Origin: Aspidapion aeneum
Taxonomy: Eukaryota > Arthropoda > Insecta > Coleoptera > Brentidae
Direction of reading: 5' to 3'
DNA length: 64,000 bases
NCBI GenBank assembly: GCA_963576565.1
Contig: OY755045.1
Span: 36,786,667 to 36,850,666, forward strand
The translations under genes and the position numbers were made by a program. This document shows positions 55,936 through 64,000 of the stretch, piece after piece. The first letter of the stretch is position 1. Each line of letters opens with the position of its first letter. The notes under the pieces are model-generated. The model was not told the origin of the DNA. It did no database searches and was given only the letters and a program-made list of their open reading frames with translations.

Positions 55936-57079
55936 ATTAATTCTAATTTGGATTGTGTTACCAAAACCCTCTACTTGTAATCTGTTGTGGCAACCTCGGC
56001 CTATGCCCGTCTCTTTTTCTCGCATTTTAATTTCTGTCTGTCTATACTCTCGGCACACGGCTTAGAGCAAAGTTAAAGTAGTTAGAGCAAAAAATTTGAA
56101 AAGGCTCTCCGTTTTCGGTCTAGAAGCAAATCATATTATTTTTTAGCAAAAGACCATTCCCCCTAACTATCGACAGGGACGAGGAAAATCCCCCCCAAAC
56201 CCCCAAAAACCTGTTTTTTTTTTACAGTTTTGTTCAATTTTCTCGAAAACTAACCTTTTCATCGAAATTGCAAAGAACATTTTTTTGTGGAGAACAGTAT
56301 TTCTTTTCCAACGATGTTTGGGTCGATAATGTTAGGAAAAGCAAGTAGCTCTTCAGTGGGATTATTTTGAAAAAAACATGTTTATTATAGATTTTATAAA
56401 ATTTTCTCAAAAACTACACTTCTTCGGAGGATAGTAGTAGTATAGTAGTATACTTTATTGTAGAGAATATAATTTCCTTTTAAAAGCTGTAATATAATGT
56501 GGGGTTTATGTCACAGGAAAGTCTCCAGGGGCGTATTGTCAAAAATAATCAATTTTTATTATATATTCTATGTATTTTTAAAGAAAAATAAACTTCTTAG
56601 AAAAAAATTACTTTTTATAATCCTAAGACCTTTGTTTGTAAGAAAATTTTACAAAAATGTTTTTTTGGTAATTTTTGAGAGTGACCCTAATATACGGACG
56701 TCTCTGGACAGTTAGCCATATTTTCTATCACATTTTGTGATACATATTTTAAAAGGAAATTTCATTATACACCGAAAAAGTAAGTATCCGGATTCAGCGG
56801 ATTCGAAATAGAGGGAATTGACCATTTGCCAAAAACTAATATAAAATGCTTCTAGAAAGTGGATTTTCCGAAATCTTGCCTTAACTAAAGTGGCAAACCC
56901 GAAATGACCCGACTGTGATTTTAGTTTGACATTTCGTTGTCTTGTTTCGTAATAACAAGTGCTTGCCAACCGCTGTTATCGTTTATTTCTATTTTTGCCA
57001 GTTTTTTTAATTACATTTGGGATAAAATCTAAACTGTCAAAAACTGTTCAGGGTCTCGAAATATTACTTTTTCCCAATA
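55936..57079. other. intronic DNA with dispersed repeat units
   Basis: 56090-56215 is the reversed relative of 24920-25070. 56220-56900 has two or three diverged units of the 24-kb tandem repeat type ('caggggcgtattg', 'cggacgtctctggacag') and ggattcagcggattcgaaat. It lies in the paraplegin intron between 55681 and 58983. Confidence 0.45.
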
Positions 57080-57204
57080 TTAAAAAATGTAAAATTTAGT
57101 ACCCGTAAATTAAAAATCCAACAAGTTTACCGATTGTTTACCCGATTAGCCTTGAAAACTTGTTTGATTTTTAATTTACGGGAACTAAATTTTACATTTT
57201 TTAA
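57080..57204. repeat. hairpin repeat; inner segment recurs at 57620
   Basis: aaaaatgtaaaatttagt and cccgtaaattaaaaatc pair with gatttttaatttacggg and actaaattttacatttttt. The segment between the arms, tttacccgattagccttgaa, recurs at 57630-57660 as tttacccgattagccacgaa. Confidence 0.75.
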
Positions 57205-57465
57205 TATTTGGCTTTAAACTGCGTTGATTGACGCGATGTCGACGTCCTGATAGCGGAATAAACGCAATTAGCGTTGATCTGACCTAAAAAGGTAATGTGT
57301 GTCGTACGTCACGTGATGGATTCTTTTTTTCAATCGATACTTTCATCGATCGATGATAAAACAGTTTTACTCGCCTGCTGCTGTTTTAATTTTCTCTCGT
57401 ACCTCGATAGATTCGATCTTGTGGGATGTATGATTATGTTTTCTCACTAGAAATATATATATATA

Positions 57466-57600
57466 TAGCAAGGGTGTCACATTGACCAAGCAGTGAGGAG
57501 TCCGATAAGGACGAAAAAGTTACCTGTCAACACTTATTAGGTGTCCATTAGATCTTGGACCCCCGTGAGGTAAAGCTTTCGAGCAACCCACGGAAAAACG
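57466..57600 (+). ncRNA. hammerhead-ribozyme-like motif (probably inactive) in a structured segment
   Basis: 57493-57516 reads gtgaggagtccgataaggac followed by gaaa. The hammerhead core has CUGANGA, a GUCC...GGAC helix II, and GAAA. Here helix II and GAAA fit exactly and box A fits except that its first base (C3) is G. I could not draw clean helices I and III. Nearby pairs exist: gaccaag/cttggac, ccgtg/cacgg, gctttcgagc. C3 normally pairs with G8 in the active fold, so this form is expected to be inactive. It may be a relic or chance. Confidence 0.3.
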
Positions 57601-58982
57601 AGAGAAACAAAAAACCCTTATTTTTACCCGATTAGCCACGAAAACTTGTTTGATTATTACTTTTTTTCATTACGGTAGGAAAAGTCCGAGAATTTCTTTT
57701 TTTTTCAACAAAAACAACCGTCTCCGCCATTTTAACCAGGACGCGATCAAATCAAAGCATAGCAAGTATGGTTAGGCTCATCATCATTACCTTAAGTTCA
57801 TGTAGCCGCTTTTTTAAACAAATTAAAAGGTATTTATCCTAAGGTAACTGGTGTTTTTAACCTTAGAAAAGAGATGGCGCCAAGAGCGGTGCATCCATTA
57901 TCAGTGGCCCTAATTTATCCAAGCCATACGTTGGCACGGTGGATAGAATAGACCGGTGTTCGGATCTTATAAATATATGTCGCATTTTCACAACACTGTT
58001 GGTCCAGCTGATTTTTGTAAACAAAAGTTAGATATGATATGAACAACTAATAATTTTTGAATTTTTTAAAAACCCAGACAGTTTTCCTACTATTTTTTAG
58101 TATATTCCTGTAAAATAATATTTTTGAGACATTCCAGTCGTTTTTTTTTTAGCCCGCTTCATTTCTCTTTACACAAAAATTAAAATCCGAAGAAAATAAT
58201 GTGTTCGTTTCAGCTTCAAAAAAAAATCCGCTGACCTACATCTTTGTTTACTTCCCAAGTCCTCGGTTCACCTTTGATACTAAACGATCACATTCATGGG
58301 GCATACCCATGCATTCTCACACGCGATACTTGAAGCCAGGACCCCTATTTCATTCTTAATGTTCCTTTTTCGGGTAGACAAGATTTCCGAACATACTACG
58401 TTACGTCACTACATTATTTGACAATTGTCAAATGTTTAGTCTATTATTTTTTTCTAAAAACTAGTTGATTGGGTAAAAATTTATCAAATTGTGGATTAAA
58501 ATTGTAGTTTTCCTAAAACTAATTATGCAGATTTATTGTGGACACCATAAAGAGTGTTTAATGGCATCGATATAAACCACTCTTAACTTTATTTACAAAT
58601 TATAAAGAAAAATACAAGTAGTTACCTATAGAATGGCACTACCTTACTTCTCCCGGACATTTTTCCACAAACTGCATATGTTTTACGTGAATTATTTCCC
58701 ATTTTTCTCAGAAAAAAACATAATTTTACACGACAAACGCAAAACACCGCAAAATGTCGATATGGCCTCCAGCCACATAGCAGCTGTGTCTACATGACAA
58801 AACCCAAGCATGCGCACTTGAAAATTCGCGTCCGCGAATTTAAATTTGCCATTGTTTCCAAAGCCAGCTATGAGTGCTTCACTTTTCGATTCATTAAACA
58901 TCTATTTATGCTATAACGTATTTGGCTCTAACGTATTGGATATAAGTACGTGACTGTTCTATAATCACTGATATAAACTAAC
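57601..58982. other. intronic DNA, nothing firm
   Basis: A GC-richer block at 58730-58880 (gcaaaatgtcgatatggcctcc, cacatagcagctgtgtctac) resembles repetitive insect DNA and has an open minus frame without a recognisable domain. No exon. Confidence 0.35.
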
Positions 58983-59147
58983 CAATTCTAACTTGTCCTT
59001 ATGATGCTTTAAAACTTTTTCTGTCTCTTTGTAGGCTTCGGTGACAACGTTTCGCACTTCGAAATCGATTAGGTTTGCAAATCTTTTACTGTACGGCCTC
59101 CTGCCAAGTTCCTGCGTTTCCTGTTCTGGGAAGCTGACTAAACCGAC
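58983..59147 (-). CDS. Spg7: paraplegin homologue exon (VGLVSF...KLEL)
   Basis: 55 codons, phase 0 at both ends, between TTTCTAG and a weak GTTAGT donor. The peptide begins VGLVSFPEQETQELGRRPYS and continues through YKETEKVLKHHKDKLEL. The family has the same 'GLISFP...GRRPYS' segment after the zinc-binding region. These are helices of the C-terminal peptidase domain that line the m-AAA ring. The 237-bp intron to the next upstream exon is the shortest in the gene. Confidence 0.85.
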
Positions 59148-59378
59148 CTAGAAACATAAAAAACTTTGAGTCAATGTGCCCTTTTGAGGGGTTTACATTA
59201 CACTTTCTTTTAAAAGAAAAAGGAAACAGAAGAAGATTTAGCAACACTGGATTTTCACGATTTTAGTGTTAAAATACGCCAAGGAAATTGAAACTTTTCA
59301 CTTTTGTGTCGATCAGGTCTTAATCTTTATTGTTGTTCTTCACCACTTCGAAAAAAAATATAATTGCTTTTACGCCTA

Positions 59379-59552
<174 letters not shown>

Positions 59553-59575
59553 TTATTTTAAAATTAAGGTACAGG

Positions 59576-59605
59576 CATCGAAGAAATAATGTTATTTCTT
59601 CGATG
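59576..59605. repeat. 30-bp perfect hairpin
   Basis: catcgaagaaataa / ttatttcttcgatg with a 2-base centre, in the paraplegin intron 45 bases upstream (minus sense) of an acceptor. Confidence 0.85.
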
Positions 59606-60889
<1,284 letters not shown>

Positions 60890-61358
60890 TGTTTCTTCAC
60901 GATTTCCAGCAAAACTAGATAATTGTTTTTCATGAAATTTCCTGCAAATTTACGTGTTATAAACATTTGTAATTTTTTTAATCTAAATATTTATTTTTAC
61001 ATCTAAACCTAAAAAGATACCTTATTTGAACCCGGAAATAAGAAGTTCTAGAAGCAGCTTTTTATTACAAAAAGTGGCCTTTTTATGGATGGTGTAAAAA
61101 AATATACATTACTATGGAAAAATTTCCACAAAATGCGACAAAGTGAAAAAACTTTTTTAAAACGTCAGTTTAAATCTTAAAACAACACAGTGAAAATCAG
61201 TAACAACAAAAACCAGATCGAATTTGATTTAAATTACATTGCATTTTGCTTTTTTTTAAACTGTTCAAATTCTGTTTACCGGCAAATTTTTCCATATTAA
61301 TGTTTATTTTTTTACACAATCTAAAAAGACGTTTTAACAAAAAAAACACAGTTTAAAT
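60890..61358. other. intronic DNA, nothing recognised
   Basis: AT-rich intron sequence between the duplicated exon and the TCTG element. No features. Confidence 0.4.
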
Positions 61359-61918
61359 AAAAATACTCTGCCAATCTATGGGCACCTAAGCTCACACTAG
61401 GTACTATAATTATAGTGTACGTGTGAGTTAATATATAACTAAAAACTGAAATATATTTTATTGAACTCCAGACTCAATTACCTTTCGTTTGATACCACAC
61501 AAGCCATGTTTTGACTTAAACTTTAATTTTTCAAATCTACCCCCACCTTTTTTTTAAAACTAAAATGTATTTTGTTTAACTCCAGACTCAATTACCTTTC
61601 GTTTGATATCACACACGCCATATTTCCACATAAACACTAATTTTTTAAATTTACCCCGACCCTGCTTTTAAAAGTAAAATGTATTTTATTTAACTCCAGA
61701 CGCAATTACCTTTCGTTTGATATCACACACGCCATATTTTTACATAAACTCTAATTTTTGATATGTACCCCTACCCTTTTATTTGGCTTGTGTTCGGTGG
61801 ATTTTGTTCATTTTTAAACGGGACCATCTCGACCCAAAACCCAGCGTAGGTACCAAATTTCATTAAAATCGGGCAAGCGGGTTCTGAGTTATGCGCGTTG
61901 GTCGTTACAGACAGACAT

Positions 61919-61960
<42 letters not shown>

Positions 61961-62094
61961 GGCGCAACAAAAAAGTTTCAAAATCATCTGAAACGCAAAG
62001 ATATATAAAAATTTTTGAAATCGGAGCAACTTTTTTTTTCTCGAAAAAATTAGGATCACTATAGCTCACACTACTATAGTGTAGTGTGAGCTAA
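61359..62094 (-). mobile_element. TCTG-core dispersed element, copy 3 (reversed, medium core)
   Basis: Reversed relative of copies 1 and 2: tail aatactctgccaatctatgg, hairpin taagctcacac...gtgtgagtta (61387-61430), three sub-repeats with aattacctttcgtttgatat, then the core as (CAGA) of about 13 units at 61908-61960, and the end hairpin tagctcacac...gtgtgagcta (62062-62093). It sits in the paraplegin intron. Confidence 0.85.
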
Positions 62095-62747
62095 AAAATG
62101 GAAAAATTTTAGGTTCTGTAAAAAAATTATTTAGGCGTTGAAGACCTTTGCGTTGCCTATAACTTTTGCATTTAACTTTTTTCGATAACACTGTAAAGGT
62201 CAATTTCGCTATAATTGGGGTTGTCTTTGTGGTTCATGAAAATCATAATCACCAATGTTTAAAAAAATAACCAAAATATGAATTTTTTAACATGACTCAA
62301 GTTAGTTGCAAATGACAATGTCAAATAACTATAACAGCAAACAAAACCAGCGCTAAACCTATGTAGATAACCACTATGGTTATTAACCATTAAGGCGTAG
62401 TAGATCGCTACTGCGTCGTTTCCATATGTATCGACTCGAGAGATGTACAGGGTTTTCCCGGATACTTTTACACCATATCTAAAACGTTTATTTTAACGAA
62501 GTTTAAGAATCTTTGAGCCAGACTGTGTCAAAATATGACAAGTTGAAATTCTGTACTGACGAAAAACACTCGAATGACAAAATAAATGAAAATGAAGTTA
62601 GTTTTATGGAGCGTTCACAGACATATGTCCGAAAAACGTAAAGAAAGCGATGAGGTTCTGACGTAACGCCTGGATTAATATGGCCAGAAAGCTATGAAAG
62701 CGCAGCTTTAAAGTATTATCAAGATAATCAATCATAATTAAAAGAAA
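62095..62747. other. intronic DNA with one cagggt end
   Basis: tacagggttttcccgga at 62448 resembles the TA-cagggt ends found elsewhere, with no partner. Otherwise unassigned. Confidence 0.35.
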
Positions 62748-63228
62748 TAAATGGATCCATGACGGATCTGATACCTTCCTAGCTAGCCTATTAGCACACT
62801 TCAAGTGAAGCCATGATATATCAGCCTTGAAAATAGTTTTTGGTAAATATCTCAGAAACTAAAGATCCTACGAAGTTTTCGGTTATAACACAAATTATTG
62901 AGCAAAATGTAATTTACTATATTCCACCAATGGCATATTGATGCGACGGTCCATTAAAAGGTTAGCATTTTTTAATTGTCACAAAAATTTCATTTGCAGC
63001 TCGTTAGAGTGTCGAACACTATTTTACCTGAAAATTTTATGAAAATCGGTTCAGCGGTTTAGGAGCTATCATATTATGGAAAAACATACACACACACAGA
63101 CAGACGATATTGCTAAGATAGGTCAAAGAACAAACACCCAAATAAAATATTTTCGACGTTATCTCAAAAAAAAATTTCGTCGAAAATAATACCTTCTCTG
63201 GCCATTGCTGAGCGACCAGGAAGGTAAA
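62748..63228 (+). mobile_element. dispersed 'taccttcc' repeat family, copy 6 (full length)
   Basis: The best copy for limits: atggatccatgacggatctg, ataccttcctagctagcc, then the family landmarks, then ataccttctctggccattgc and gcgaccaggaaggta. The pair taccttcct / aggaaggta may be its short terminal inverted repeat. It lies in the paraplegin intron. Confidence 0.75.

Positions 63229-64000
<772 letters not shown>

Noticed and set aside
58692..58901. A 70-codon minus-strand frame in the paraplegin intron
   Set aside because: No recognisable domain, no splice borders in a fitting phase, and it lies inside an intron of a gene on the same strand in repeat-like sequence.

Overview
The window is AT-rich animal nuclear DNA, almost certainly from an insect with a repeat-rich genome. 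It shows spliced exons with GT/AG borders, long AT-rich introns, Jockey-, RTE- and I/LOA-type LINEs, and many short inverted-repeat DNA elements. The species cannot be named from the sequence. Only two host genes are recognisable, both on the minus strand and both partial. Almost everything else is mobile DNA in different states of decay, often nested.

Host genes. (1) Near 8.7-9.0 kb is the first coding exon of a twisted gastrulation (tsg) homologue, a secreted cysteine-rich BMP modulator. It has a signal peptide, the N-terminal cysteine pattern and a clean GTAAGT donor; its later exons are not in the window. (2) Between 53.2 and 63.7 kb lie the last six exons of a paraplegin homologue (SPG7 family, mitochondrial m-AAA protease). 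They run from the end of the AAA module through the HESGH zinc-protease domain to the stop codon and a poly(A) signal. The upstream exons lie beyond 64,000. The HESGH exon has a second, truncated copy just upstream, made by a 321-bp tandem duplication.

Layout. 0.5-2.1 kb: decayed foldback and mariner-like remnants. 2.2-8.0 kb: two Jockey-type LINEs head to head. 8.7-9.0 kb: tsg exon. 9-16.8 kb: inverted-repeat elements, a LINE fragment and small tandem repeats. 17.1-22.7 kb: a six-unit array of about 540-bp repeats broken by a foldback element, then a hAT-like end. 23.5-32 kb: MITEs, a degenerate tandem array, and long inverted repeats at 27.7-29.3 and 30.6-32.0 kb. 32.2-34.0 kb: an RTE-type LINE split by two TA-flanked MITEs. 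34.9-36.7 kb: a dispersed element carrying about 1.1 kb of (TCTG)n. 38-47.7 kb: hAT MITEs, a reversed RTE fragment, nested inverted-repeat elements, a tRNA-type SINE and another RT relic. 49.4-52.3 kb: a hairpin insertion, then a P-like THAP transposon relic split by an RNase H-bearing LINE. 53.2-64 kb: paraplegin exons, with a Tigger/pogo remnant, a third TCTG-element copy, a hammerhead-like motif and other repeats in the introns.

No operon, CRISPR array or other gene system was found. The unusual content is the mobile-element architecture: a repeat family bounded by hairpins whose TCTG core differs greatly in length between copies, elements packed with short palindromes, exact insertion footprints that allow relative dating, and the duplicated paraplegin exon.
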